From positions 62,001 to 126,000 of the forward strand of contig NZ_JAERRH010000018.1 in NCBI RefSeq assembly GCF_016741855.1: a DNA stretch of 64,000 nucleotides. Reading direction: 5' to 3'. Within the stretch, counting starts at the first letter, position 1, and each line of letters opens with the position of its first letter. Source of the stretch: Streptomyces musisoli. Its GTDB lineage: Bacteria; Actinomycetota; Actinomycetes; Streptomycetales; Streptomycetaceae. Made by a program: the position numbers and the translations under genes. Below are positions 16,470-25,019 of this stretch, one piece after another. The notes under the pieces are model-generated. The model was not told where the DNA came from, searched no databases, and saw only the letters and a list, made by a program, of their open reading frames with translations.

Positions 16470-17755
16470 CCTCGGCACCGCTGCTGTACGACACCACCGA
16501 CCTCGAGGACCTCACGCTCGACCCGGTCGAGCAGGCCATCGCCGACATCGCCGCGGGCCGCCCCGTGGTCGTCGTCGACGACGAGGACCGGGAGAACGAG
16601 GGCGACCTCGTCATCGCCGCCGAGAAGGCGACCCCCGAGATCGTCGCCTTCATGATGAGCGAGTGCCGCGGCCTGATCTGCGCCCCCATGGAGGGCGAGG
16701 AACTGGACCGGCTGCGGCTGCCGCAGATGGTCGAGGACAACACCGAGTCGATGAAGACCGCGTTCACGGTCTCCGTCGACGCCTCCGCCGCCCACGGTGT
16801 GAGCACCGGCATCTCGGCCGCCGACCGTGCCACCACCCTCCGGCTGCTGGCCGGCGGCACCGCCGGGCCCACCGACTTCGTCCGCCCCGGCCATGTCTTC
16901 CCGCTGCGCGCCAGGCCCGGCGGTGTCCTGGTCCGCAACGGCCACACCGAGGCCGCCGTCGACCTCGCCCGGCTCGCGGGCCTGCGCCCGGCCGGCGCCA
17001 TCGTGGAGATCGCCGGCGAGGACGGCCGCATGCTCCGCCTGCCCGAGCTGATCCCGTTCGCCCGTAAGCACGGCCTGACGATCATCTCCATCGAGGACCT
17101 GATCGCCTACCGCCGCGGCAGCGAGCCCACCGTCCGCCGCGAGGCCGAGACCCGCCTGCCCACCCGGCACGGCACCTTCACCGCCTACGGCTACCGGTCC
17201 ACCCTCGACGGCGTCGAGCACGTCGCCCTCGTCCACGGTGAGATCGGCGACGGCGAGGACGTCCTGGTCCGCGTCCACTCCGAATGCCTCACCGGCGACG
17301 TCTTCGCCTCCCTGCGCTGCGACTGCGGCCCCCAGCTGGACACCGCCCTGGAGCGCATCCAGGACGAGGGCCGCGGAGTCGTCGTCTACCTGCGCGGACA
17401 CGAGGGACGGGGCATCGGCCTGCTGTCCAAGCTGCGGGCCTACGAACTCCAGGAACAGGGCCGGGACACCCTGGACGCCAACCTGGAACTCGGCCTGCCC
17501 GCCGACGCCCGCGACTACGGCGCCGGCGCGCAGATCCTCGCCGACCTCGGTGTGCGCGGCGTCCGGCTGATGACCAACAACCCCGACAAGACCGACGCCC
17601 TGCTGCGCCACGGTCTGAAGGTCACCGGCCGCGAGCCGATGCCCGTCCAGGCCGGCGAGCACAACCTCCGCTACCTGCGCACCAAGCGGGACCGGATGGG
17701 GCACGACCTGCCCTGGCTCGACACGTCCGCCGTGTCGGCCTGCAGCAACCAGTAA
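16466..17755 (+). CDS. ribBA: bifunctional DHBP synthase / GTP cyclohydrolase II
   Basis: A 429-residue fusion. Residues 1 to about 215 are 3,4-dihydroxy-2-butanone-4-phosphate synthase, with the acidic loop VDDEDRENEGDLVIAAEKAT and HVFPLRARPGG. The rest is GTP cyclohydrolase II, with zinc cysteines in SECLTGDVFASLRCDCGPQL, the RGHEGRGIGL motif and NNPDK. Together they make both riboflavin precursors from ribulose 5-phosphate and GTP. ATG 16466 overlaps the ribM stop (ATGA). Length and motifs are complete, so both activities should be intact. Confidence 0.97.
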   Translation: MTSAPLLYDTTDLEDLTLDPVEQAIADIAAGRPVVVVDDEDRENEGDLVIAAEKATPEIVAFMMSECRGLICAPMEGEELDRLRLPQMVEDNTESMKTAFTVSVDASAAHGVSTGISAADRATTLRLLAGGTAGPTDFVRPGHVFPLRARPGGVLVRNGHTEAAVDLARLAGLRPAGAIVEIAGEDGRMLRLPELIPFARKHGLTIISIEDLIAYRRGSEPTVRREAETRLPTRHGTFTAYGYRSTLDGVEHVALVHGEIGDGEDVLVRVHSECLTGDVFASLRCDCGPQLDTALERIQDEGRGVVVYLRGHEGRGIGLLSKLRAYELQEQGRDTLDANLELGLPADARDYGAGAQILADLGVRGVRLMTNNPDKTDALLRHGLKVTGREPMPVQAGEHNLRYLRTKRDRMGHDLPWLDTSAVSACSNQ

Positions 17756-17774
17756 CAGAGCACGAAGGAGAGAC

Positions 17775-18260
17775 GTGAGCGGCAAGGGTGCACCGGAACT
17801 GTCCGTACGCAACGTGAGCGACCTCAGGGTCGCCGTCATCGCGGCGCAGTGGCACGAGAAGGTGATGGACGGTCTGGTGAACGGCGCCCTGCGCGCCCTG
17901 CACGAACTGGGCATCGACGAGCCGACCCTGATCCGGGTCCCCGGCAGCTTCGAGCTGCCGGTCGCCGCCAAGGTCCTCGCGGGCCGCGGCTACGACGCCG
18001 TGGTCGCCCTCGGCGTCGTCATCCGGGGCGGCACCCCGCACTTCGACTACGTGTGCCAGGGCGTCACCCAGGGCCTCACCCAGGTGTCCGTCGAGACCGG
18101 CGTCCCCGTCGGCTTCGGCGTGCTCACCTGCGACACCGAGGAACAGGCCCTGGACCGGGCCGGCATCGAGGGCTCCAACGAGGACAAGGGCCACGAGGCG
18201 GTGACGGCCGCGGTGGCCACCGCGGCCACGCTGCGCTCAGTATCTGAACCCTGGCACTAG
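17775..18260 (+). CDS. ribH: 6,7-dimethyl-8-ribityllumazine synthase
   Basis: A 161-residue lumazine synthase with RVPGSFELPVAAKVLA, VVALGVVIRGGTPHFDYVCQ and the phosphate-binding GVLTCDTEEQALDRAG. It condenses the ribBA products into the lumazine used by ribE and normally assembles as an icosahedral or pentameric shell. GTG 17775 is 19 bp after the ribBA stop with SD AAGGAGAG. It completes the ribE-ribM-ribBA-ribH operon; hisE follows after 34 bp, so readthrough into the his pair is possible. Confidence 0.97.
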   Translation: MSGKGAPELSVRNVSDLRVAVIAAQWHEKVMDGLVNGALRALHELGIDEPTLIRVPGSFELPVAAKVLAGRGYDAVVALGVVIRGGTPHFDYVCQGVTQGLTQVSVETGVPVGFGVLTCDTEEQALDRAGIEGSNEDKGHEAVTAAVATAATLRSVSEPWH

Positions 18261-18294
18261 GGAGTCGCCCGAACCGCGTAGGGTGGGGCTCACC

Positions 18295-18567
18295 ATGTCC
18301 AAGAAGACGTTCGAGGAGCTCTTCACCGAGCTCCAGCAGAAGGCCGCCACCGGCGACCCCGCCACCTCCCGCACCGCCGAACTGGTCGGCAAGGGCGTCC
18401 ATGCCATCGGCAAGAAGGTCGTCGAAGAGGCCGCCGAGGTCTGGATGGCCGCCGAGTACGAGGGCAAGGAGGCGGCCGCCGAGGAGATCTCGCAGCTGCT
18501 GTACCACGTCCAGGTGATGATGGTCGCCCGCGGGATCTCCCTGGACGACGTCTACGCCCACCTGTGA
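18295..18567 (+). CDS. hisE: phosphoribosyl-ATP pyrophosphohydrolase
   Basis: A 90-residue MazG-fold HisE. The substrate/metal motif is KKVVEEAAEVWMAAEYEGKE followed by EEISQLLYHVQVMMVARGI. It hydrolyses phosphoribosyl-ATP to PR-AMP, the second step of histidine synthesis. ATG 18295 matches the usual MSKKTFEELF start; an in-frame GTG at 18283 adds only four residues. Paired with hisG, as is common in actinobacteria, away from the main his operon. Confidence 0.95.
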   Translation: MSKKTFEELFTELQQKAATGDPATSRTAELVGKGVHAIGKKVVEEAAEVWMAAEYEGKEAAAEEISQLLYHVQVMMVARGISLDDVYAHL

Positions 18568-18622
18568 TCAGCCTGCCGTAAGAAGCCGTAGAACACCCCT
18601 TCACGCAAAGGAAGCCGACCTC

Positions 18623-19471
18623 ATGCTGCGCATCGCCGTCCCCAACAAGGGTTCCCTGTCCGGCCCTGCGGCGGAGATGCTGCATGAGGCCGGCTACCAG
18701 CAGCGCCGCGAGTCCAAGGAGCTGCGGATCGTCGACCCGGAGAACGAGGTCGAGTTCTTCTACCTCCGCCCCCGCGACATCGCGATCTACGTCTCCTCCG
18801 GGCGCCTCGACATCGGCATCACCGGCCGGGACCTGCTGATCGACTCCGGCGCCGACGCCGAGGAGATCCTGCCGCTCGGCTTCGCCCGCTCCACCTTCCG
18901 CTTCGCCGCCAAGCCGGGCACGGCGAACGGCATCGAGGACCTCAAGGGCAAGACGGTCGCCACCTCCTACGAGGGGATCGTCGCCGGGCACCTCGCCGAC
19001 AGCGGCGTCGACGCCTCCGTCGTCCACCTGGACGGCGCCGTCGAGACCGCGATCGAGCTGGGCGTCGCCGAGGTCATCGCAGACGTCGTCGAGACCGGCA
19101 CCAGCCTGCGCAACGCGGGCCTGGAGGTCTTCGGCGAGCCGATCATGAAGTCCGAGGCGATCGTCGTCCGCCGCACCGGCGCGGACGCCGAGGACCCGAA
19201 GGTCCAGCAGTTCCTGCGCCGCCTCCAGGGCGTCCTGGTCGCCCGGACGTACGTGATGATGGACTACGACTGCCGGGTCGAGCAGCTGGAGAAGGCCGTC
19301 GCGCTCACCCCCGGCCTGGAGTCCCCGACCGTCTCCCCGCTGCACAACGAGGGCTGGGTCGCGGTCCGCGCCATGGTCCCCGCCAAGGAGGCCCAGCGGA
19401 TCATGGACGACCTCTACGCCATCGGCGCCCGCGCCATCCTGACCACGGCCATCCACGCCTGCCGCCTGTAA
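18623..19471 (+). CDS. hisG: ATP phosphoribosyltransferase (long form)
   Basis: A 282-residue long-form HisG. The catalytic part opens LRIAVPNKGSLSG and carries GITGRDLL, the P-loop-like region EVIADVVETGTSLRNAGLEV and a C-terminal ACT-like domain (from about 210) for histidine feedback inhibition. It commits ATP and PRPP to histidine synthesis. ATG 18623 follows AAAGGAAG. It forms a two-gene unit with hisE, 55 bp upstream. Confidence 0.97.
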   Translation: MLRIAVPNKGSLSGPAAEMLHEAGYQQRRESKELRIVDPENEVEFFYLRPRDIAIYVSSGRLDIGITGRDLLIDSGADAEEILPLGFARSTFRFAAKPGTANGIEDLKGKTVATSYEGIVAGHLADSGVDASVVHLDGAVETAIELGVAEVIADVVETGTSLRNAGLEVFGEPIMKSEAIVVRRTGADAEDPKVQQFLRRLQGVLVARTYVMMDYDCRVEQLEKAVALTPGLESPTVSPLHNEGWVAVRAMVPAKEAQRIMDDLYAIGARAILTTAIHACRL

Positions 19472-19486
19472 GGGGTTCGCCGACCG

Positions 19487-19948
19487 ATGTCCGATCTGCC
19501 CACCCTGCCCGTCACCTTCCGGCCCGGCCGCACCCGGGTGATCCTGCTCACCGCCGGAGTCGTGATCTTCGCGGTGATAAGCGCGGTCGCGCTGCTGCTG
19601 GAACACATCGGCCCGGGGTCCCGGCTCACCTTCGTCCTCACCGGGGCGCTCTTCTTCTGGGCCCTGGCCCAGCTCGCCCGGGTGAAGGTGGTCGCCGACG
19701 AATCCGGCGTCACCGTGGTCAACATCGCCAGCAGGCGGCACCTGGCCTGGGCGGAGATCCTCCAGGTGAACCTCCGGCCGGGCGACCCCTGGGTGTTCCT
19801 CGACCTCAGCGACGGCACCAGTCTGCCCGCGCTCGGCATCCAGCCGGGCATCGCCAGGCAGCGGGCCATCGCCGACGCCGGGGCCCTGCGCGCCCTCGCC
19901 GAAGCCCACTCGGGCTCCTCCGCCCTGCCGCACGAGCCCAGATCTTGA
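19487..19948 (+). CDS. PH-domain (PH_6) membrane protein
   Basis: A 153-residue protein with two membrane segments (about 17-38 and 44-62) followed by a short bacterial PH-like beta domain (RVKVVADESGVTVVNIASRR, then WAEILQVNLRPGDPWVFLDL). It resembles actinobacterial proteins annotated as PH domain or low-molecular-weight antigen 6. No enzymatic function is expected; a role at the cell envelope is a guess. ATG 19487 is 15 bp after hisG, suggesting cotranscription. The conserved hisE-hisG-PH order is common in Streptomyces. Confidence 0.85.
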   Translation: MSDLPTLPVTFRPGRTRVILLTAGVVIFAVISAVALLLEHIGPGSRLTFVLTGALFFWALAQLARVKVVADESGVTVVNIASRRHLAWAEILQVNLRPGDPWVFLDLSDGTSLPALGIQPGIARQRAIADAGALRALAEAHSGSSALPHEPRS

Positions 19949-19958
19949 TTAACCTGGT

Positions 19959-20090
19959 GGGCGGAGGTCGTCTCGCTGCGCCTCCGCCCCTGCGCACCGC
20001 CCGGTGCACGGGGGTTCCTGCTACCCGAGGAGTGACCCCCTCCGGCGATGGACGGATCGTCCTGTAGTACCTGCGCCACCCCTGCCCGGA
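19959..20090 (+). ncRNA. candidate structured leader upstream of the CBS-protein pair
   Basis: Several hairpins follow one another. GGGCGGAGG (19959-19967) pairs with CCTCCGCCC (19981-19989). A GCACCG/CGGTGC stem lies near 19995-20008. GGGGGT (20010-20015) pairs with ACCCCC (20035-20040), and GGAC/GTCC flank GATCC-type sequence near 20051-20063. The first could terminate the hisG-PH transcript. The set looks like a regulatory leader; I do not match it to the M-box or another named riboswitch. Confidence 0.35.
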
Positions 20091-20112
20091 ACAACGGGAA
20101 GGCGGTGGCAGC

Positions 20113-21447
20113 GTGACCATCTCTCTGCTGCTCCTCGGAGCGGCGTTCCTGCTGATTGTCGCCAACGGATTCTTCGTGGCCGCCGAGTTCGGCCTGGTGA
20201 CGGTGGAGCGCCAAGACGCCGAGAAGGCCGCCGCCGACGGCGACCCCCGTGCCCGTACGGTCGTGGAGTCGCTGAAGGAGCTGTCCTTCCAGCTCTCCGG
20301 CACCCAGCTCGGCATCACCATCACCTCCCTGGTCGTCGGCATGCTCGCCGAACCGGCCCTGGCCGGGCTGCTGCGCGGCCCGTTCGCCGCGATCGGCATC
20401 CCCGCGGGTGCCGCCTCCGGCGTCGCCGTGGTCGTCGGCATGCTGCTGGCCTCCGCGATCCAGATGGTGATCGGCGAACTCGTGCCCAAGAACTGGGCGG
20501 TGTCCCGGCCGCTTCAGGTCGCGCGCTTCGTCGCCGGCCCGCAGCACCGCTTCGCCCGGCTGTTCCGCCCGGTGATCTCCGCGCTGAACACGGTCGCCAA
20601 CCGGCTGGTCCGCGCCCTCGGCGTGGAACCCGCCGAGGAACTGGCCTCCGCCCGCACCCCCGGCGAACTGGTCTCCCTGGCCCGGCACTCCGCCCAGGCC
20701 GGCGCCCTGGAGCAGGACACGGCCGACCTGTTCGTCCGTACCCTGTCCCTGGGCGAGCTGACCGCACAGCACGTCATGACCCCGCGCGTGAAGGTCAGCG
20801 CCCTCCAGGACTCGGCCACCGCCGAGGACGTCGTCAACCTCACCCGCGCCACCGGCCTGTCCCGCTTCCCCGTCTACCGGGAGAAGATCGACGAGATCGT
20901 CGGCATGGCCCACCTCAAGGACGCGCTCGCCGTCCCGGTCCACGACCGGCTGCGCACCCCGGTCGGCCGCATCGCCCGCAAGGCGCTCCTGGTCCCCGAG
21001 ACCCTGCCCGTCCAGCCCCTGCTCGCCCGCCTGCGCAGCGAGCAGCCCATCGCGGTCGTCGTCGACGAGTACGGCGGCACGGCCGGCGTGGTCACCCTGG
21101 AGGACATCGTCGAGGAACTGGTCGGCGAGGTCCGCGACGAGCACGACGCCAAGGACATGCCCGAGCTGGCCCCCGCCCCGCCCGAGGACGGCCGGCCCGC
21201 CTGGGACGTGGACGGCAGCTGCCGCGTCGACATCCTCCTGCGCATAGGCCTGGACGTGCCCGAGGGCCCGTACGAGACCGTCGCCGGCCTGGTCGCCGAT
21301 CTGCTCGGCCGGATCCCGGCCCCGGGCGACAAGGCCGAACTGCCCGGCTGGCGGCTCTCGGTCCGCCAGGTCGGCCACTACCGCGCCGAACGGGTCCGCC
21401 TGGTCAGGACGGCCCCGGCGGCGGGCGTGCTGGAGGCCGCCCGATGA
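20113..21447 (+). CDS. CNNM/CorC (HlyC) family transporter with CBS domains
   Basis: A 444-residue hemolysin-C-type protein. The N-terminal CNNM (DUF21) membrane domain (about 1-190) contains NGFFVAAEFGLVTVER, GTQLGITITSLVVGMLAEPAL and GELVPKNWAVS. Two CBS domains follow (about 215-340, ending VVVDEYGGTAGVVTLEDIVE) and a C-terminal CorC_HlyC domain (about 355-435). Such proteins are linked to Mg2+ or other divalent-cation efflux or balance. GTG 20113 has an AAGGCGG-type ribosome-binding site. The downstream paralogue starts inside its stop codon, so the pair may act as a heteromer. Confidence 0.88.
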   Translation: MTISLLLLGAAFLLIVANGFFVAAEFGLVTVERQDAEKAAADGDPRARTVVESLKELSFQLSGTQLGITITSLVVGMLAEPALAGLLRGPFAAIGIPAGAASGVAVVVGMLLASAIQMVIGELVPKNWAVSRPLQVARFVAGPQHRFARLFRPVISALNTVANRLVRALGVEPAEELASARTPGELVSLARHSAQAGALEQDTADLFVRTLSLGELTAQHVMTPRVKVSALQDSATAEDVVNLTRATGLSRFPVYREKIDEIVGMAHLKDALAVPVHDRLRTPVGRIARKALLVPETLPVQPLLARLRSEQPIAVVVDEYGGTAGVVTLEDIVEELVGEVRDEHDAKDMPELAPAPPEDGRPAWDVDGSCRVDILLRIGLDVPEGPYETVAGLVADLLGRIPAPGDKAELPGWRLSVRQVGHYRAERVRLVRTAPAAGVLEAAR

Positions 21448-22529
21448 GCGTCCTCCAACTGGTCTTCGCCGCGCTGCTCGTGCTCGCCAACGGCTTCTTC
21501 GTCGGTGCCGAGTTCGCGCTCGTCTCCGTCCGCCGCAGCCAGATCGAACCGCTCGGCACGGCCCGGGCGCGCCAGGTGCTGTACGGCCTCGAACGCCTGC
21601 CGCAGATGATGGCCGCCGCCCAGTTCGGCATCACCGTGTGCTCCCTGACGCTCGGCGCGGTCGCCGAGCCGACGGTGGCGCACCTGCTGGAGCCGCTGTT
21701 CGAGTGGATCCACCTGCCGCACGGCATGATCCACCCCCTCGGCTACGTCGTCGCCCTGGCCGCGGTGGTCTTCTTCCACCTGGTCATCGGCGAGATGGTG
21801 CCGAAGAACCTGGCCATGGCGGCGCCCGAGAAGGCGGCGCTCTGGCTCAGCCCCGGCCTGGTCTGGTTCGCCCGCCTCTGCAAGCCGATCACCGTGGCCC
21901 TCGGCGCCTGCGCCCAGGCCATCCTGCGGCTGTTCCGGGTGGAGCCGAAGGACGAGGTGGAGGCGGTCGTCACCACCGAGCAGCTCAACCGCCTGCTGGA
22001 GGACTCCGGCCAGGCGGGCCTGCTCGACCCCGAGGAGCGGGAGCGCCTGGAGGACGCACTGGAACTGGGCTCCCGCCCGGTGACGGACGTCCTGCTGCGC
22101 CGCGAGTCCCTGGTCACCGTCACCCCGTCGGTCACCCCCGGGCAGATCGTCGAGCTGACGGCCCGCACGGGCTACTCCCGTTTCCCGGTCGCGGCGGGCG
22201 AGAAGGGTCCGTTCATGGGGTACGTCCACGTGAAGGACGTCCTCGATCTGGAGCACTCCGACCGGGCCGTCCCGCAGCACGTCTGGCGCCCCATGGCCAC
22301 GCTCCGGGCCGAGCTGCCGCTCGACGACGCCCTCACCGTGATGCGCCGGGCGGCCACGCATCTGGCGCAGGTGGCCGACGCCACCGGCAAGGTGCTCGGC
22401 CTGGTCGCCCTGGAGGACGTGCTGGAGCTGCTGGTGGGAGAGGTACGCGACCCGGCGCACCGGGAGACGGCCGACGTGAAGCTGGCCGAGCCGAGGGTGA
22501 GCGGGGAGCCGGAGGAGGCCATGGCCTAG
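21444..22529 (+). CDS. CNNM/CBS family protein lacking the CorC domain
   Basis: A 361-residue paralogue of the upstream protein. It has a CNNM domain (NGFFVGAEFALVSVRRSQIE, AAQFGITVCSLTLGAVAEPT, GEMVPKNLAMA) and two CBS domains ending with LGLVALEDVLELLVGEVRD, but no CorC_HlyC domain: only about 25 acidic residues follow. ATG 21444 overlaps the previous stop (ATGA). The loss of the C-terminal domain in the second member and the strict coupling suggest a full-length/short subunit pair for cation transport; this is inference. Confidence 0.85.
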   Translation: MSVLQLVFAALLVLANGFFVGAEFALVSVRRSQIEPLGTARARQVLYGLERLPQMMAAAQFGITVCSLTLGAVAEPTVAHLLEPLFEWIHLPHGMIHPLGYVVALAAVVFFHLVIGEMVPKNLAMAAPEKAALWLSPGLVWFARLCKPITVALGACAQAILRLFRVEPKDEVEAVVTTEQLNRLLEDSGQAGLLDPEERERLEDALELGSRPVTDVLLRRESLVTVTPSVTPGQIVELTARTGYSRFPVAAGEKGPFMGYVHVKDVLDLEHSDRAVPQHVWRPMATLRAELPLDDALTVMRRAATHLAQVADATGKVLGLVALEDVLELLVGEVRDPAHRETADVKLAEPRVSGEPEEAMA

Positions 22530-22542
22530 CGTCTCGCGCCCG

Positions 22543-22593
22543 GATCAGGCCGGTTCAGGGCGCGGTGCCAGGCCCCGCGTGCCCGGCCTGATC
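22543..22593. repeat. long palindrome, copy 1 of an intergenic repeat family
   Basis: GATCAGGCCGG (22543-22553) pairs perfectly with CCGGCCTGATC (22583-22593), followed by GGAGGAGAGGC. Related sequence occurs at 40710-40852 and 47149-47196. All three lie at gene 3' ends, here after the second CBS protein, so this element may act as a terminator. Confidence 0.7.
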
Positions 22594-22625
22594 TGGAGGA
22601 GAGGCATGGCACGACCGGCACCCGC

Positions 22626-22703
22626 CCCGGTGCGCAACAGGAAGAGGGACCGACCCGGCCCCGTCCCGGTGCGCAACAGGAAGAGTGGCCGACCCGGCCC
22701 CGC
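22626..22703. repeat. 39-bp direct repeat, 2 copies
   Basis: Two copies of a 39-bp unit start at 22626 and 22665 (core CCCGGTGCGCAACAGGAAGA) in the gap between the convergent CBS and AAA-ATPase genes. They differ at three or four bases. Confidence 0.85.
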
Positions 22704-22716
22704 CCCCTCCCGGTAC

Positions 22717-24588
22717 TCAGTAGGCAGAGGGATCCTGGGGCCCCCGTCCCGACAGCACCTCCCCGTACGCCTGCATCAGGTCGGGCAGCCGCAGGGTCGC
22801 CAGATCCCCCCGGGACAGGGCACCGGCGTACGTCGACAACCGCAGATCCCGGTAGGCGCAGCTCTTCTCGTACAGCGTCCGCAGGAACCGCCCGTTGCCC
22901 AGTTCGTCGATCCAGCCCTGCTCGATGACGTGCCCGGCGATGGAACGCAGTTCCTCCAGCGCCTCCTCGTCCCACACGTCCCCGTTCTCCGCCGCGAGGA
23001 CCTTCCCGATCTCACTGAGTTCCGGAGGCCGGTAGGACGGGAAGTCCACCCGGGTCGTGAACCGGGACGACAGGCCGGGGTTGGCGGCGAGCAGGCGGTC
23101 CATGCCCTCCGGGTAACCGGCCAGGATCACCACCAGGTGGTCCCGGTTGTCCTCGGCCCGCTTCAACAGCACCTGGAGCGCCTCGTCGCCGTACGCGTCC
23201 CCCTTGCCGTACCCGGAGTTGGACAGCGCGTACGCCTCGTCCACGAACAGCACCCCGCCGATCGCGGAGTCGATCAGCTCGTTGGCCTTCACGGCCGTCT
23301 GCCCGAGGTACTCGCCGACCAGGTCGGCCCGCTGGGCCTCCACGAGGTGGTCGCCGCCGAGCAGGCCGAGGGCGTAGAACACCCGGCCCAGGATCCGCGC
23401 GACCGTGGTCTTGCCCGTGCCGGACGGGCCGGAGAAGACGAAGTGCCGTTTGGGCGGCTGCACCGGGAGCCCCTGCCCGGCCCGCAACCGCGCCATGTTC
23501 AGCTGCGCGGACAACGCCTTGACCTGGCGCTTCACCGGCTCCAGGCCCACCATGCGCTCCAGTTCGGCGAGCGCCTCCTCGAGTAACGCCGGATCGGTCG
23601 GCCCGGCCGGGATCGGCGAGGCACTCGTCCCGGACAGCCCCGTCTTCGTCCGCACCGAGGGATCGGTCACCGACGGCAGCGGCCCGGTGGGCAGGTCGGG
23701 CTCCGGCAGCCGCAGATCGCGGCCCTCCGTCCCGAACAGCGGATCGAACCCGTCCGGCCCGTCCACCGTGTCCAGTCCCGCGCCGGCCAGCGTGATGGCG
23801 GCGAGGTCGGCCGTCTCGTCCCACCCGTCGCCCTCGGCGATCGCCGCTAGCCGGGCCGCGGTGTCCATGAAGGCCGGATCGACCCGGTGCACCGCCCGGT
23901 ACAGGGGGAGCGCCGCGGCGCTGCGGCCGGTGCCCTCATGGGCCCTGGCCAGCCAGTACCGCAGCTCCTTGCGCTGCGGCTGCTCGCTGCGGCAGCGCAT
24001 CAGCGCCGCCGACAGCAGCGGTTCGGCCTGGCCGTACATCTCCAGCCGGACCCGGGCCATGCCGCCGAACAGGCCGGCCTCGATGCCGAGCATGGGATCG
24101 TCCAGCAGCGGGTCGGTGTGCCGGACCAGCTGCTCCCAGTCCTTGACCAGATAGGCGCGGCAGGCGTGCAGGAACCGGACCTGGGCGTCCGCGTCGACCG
24201 GGGGCAGCCCGGCGAGGGCGCGGTCCAGCTCCGGCACATGCCGGCCGTCCAGCCAGTGGGAGGCGTGCGCCAGCAGGAGATCACGCGGGCTCTCCAGCAC
24301 CGGCTGCACCCACCAGCCGAGCCAGTACCAGGAGTTGAGGGTCCGGCGGTGCCGCGCGCGCTGTTCGCCGAACCGGTCGCGGTGCCGGAACATCCGCAGC
24401 AGCGCGGTGGTCGTGTCGATCCGCAGCGCGTGCAGCCCGAGCCAGGCGTCCGCCATGCCCGCGTCCATCCGCACCGCGGCGCGGAACTCCTCCTCCGCCT
24501 GCGGGTAGGCACCCATCGTGTAGGCGTCCACCCCCCGCAGCCAGGCGAGGTCGGCCGGGGCCTCGGGGCCCTGCGTGCCGAAGTCCAT
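22717..24588 (-). CDS. EccA-like CbxX/CfxQ AAA ATPase
   Basis: A 623-residue protein. Residues 1 to about 280 are TPR-like helices (AYPQAEEEFRAAVRMDAGMADAW). After a Pro/Gly linker comes one AAA domain with Walker A SGPSGTGKTT near 388, Walker B GVLFVDEAYAL near 445 and sensor/arginine elements NPGLSSRF. This is the layout of EccA, the cytosolic chaperone ATPase of type VII (ESX) secretion, but no other ESX gene lies in the window, so it is an orphan member. ATG 24588 is chosen; a GTG one codon earlier shares the same GGGGGG ribosome-binding site. Likely remodels or delivers protein clients; clients unknown. Confidence 0.85.
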   Translation of the reverse strand: MDFGTQGPEAPADLAWLRGVDAYTMGAYPQAEEEFRAAVRMDAGMADAWLGLHALRIDTTTALLRMFRHRDRFGEQRARHRRTLNSWYWLGWWVQPVLESPRDLLLAHASHWLDGRHVPELDRALAGLPPVDADAQVRFLHACRAYLVKDWEQLVRHTDPLLDDPMLGIEAGLFGGMARVRLEMYGQAEPLLSAALMRCRSEQPQRKELRYWLARAHEGTGRSAAALPLYRAVHRVDPAFMDTAARLAAIAEGDGWDETADLAAITLAGAGLDTVDGPDGFDPLFGTEGRDLRLPEPDLPTGPLPSVTDPSVRTKTGLSGTSASPIPAGPTDPALLEEALAELERMVGLEPVKRQVKALSAQLNMARLRAGQGLPVQPPKRHFVFSGPSGTGKTTVARILGRVFYALGLLGGDHLVEAQRADLVGEYLGQTAVKANELIDSAIGGVLFVDEAYALSNSGYGKGDAYGDEALQVLLKRAEDNRDHLVVILAGYPEGMDRLLAANPGLSSRFTTRVDFPSYRPPELSEIGKVLAAENGDVWDEEALEELRSIAGHVIEQGWIDELGNGRFLRTLYEKSCAYRDLRLSTYAGALSRGDLATLRLPDLMQAYGEVLSGRGPQDPSAY

Positions 24589-24867
24589 CACGTCCCCCCA
24601 CAGACCGTGTCCCCGTGGTTCACCACCGGGCAGTCACCCGACGGCCGCCGCGGTCGAACCGCTGTGCCGCGGACCGGAGTTGCAGGTGCGCGAGGCAGCC
24701 GCCCGAAGGTCGCACCGAGGGCATCGTACCCGCGGTACCGGCGCGGGCCGAAGGGTGCCGCACGGGAGGTTCGGCCAGGCGGGAGCAGACGGGGCGCACG
24801 GCGTTTCGTGACCGAGGGTGAGAGGACCGGTGCGCGGGGCACCCGGAATTCCGGTCCCGCGGACAGA

Positions 24868-24907
24868 ACGAAGCCCCCGGTCACGGGGGAACAACCGGGG
24901 GCTTCGT
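24868..24907 (-). terminator. hairpin terminator downstream of the kinase gene
   Basis: A perfect 14-bp stem (24868-24881 with 24894-24907) with a 12-nt loop. On the minus strand it is followed by a short T-rich stretch (TTCTGT), so it best serves the minus-strand kinase gene ending at 25020. The rest of 24589-25019 holds the AAA-ATPase promoter region and no gene. Confidence 0.7.
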
Positions 24908-25019
24908 GTCGATGGGCGGCTCCGAAAGCCGCACATTGAGAACGTAAGACCTGTACGGCCCCCGGGTCAAGCGCAGTTGAGGCAGTCCGAGAAGTTGTCT
25001 CGCAAGGCTCTTCACGACT

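Noticed and set aside
19959..20090. M-box (Mg2+) or yybP-ykoY (Mn2+) riboswitch
   Set aside because: The conserved sequence blocks of those classes are not present; listed only as an unassigned structured leader.
22626..22703. 39-bp repeats as a CRISPR fragment
   Set aside because: Only two back-to-back copies without spacers.
24634..24936. 100-residue minus-strand ORF before the AAA-ATPase
   Set aside because: It runs through a strong terminator hairpin and has random-frame composition.
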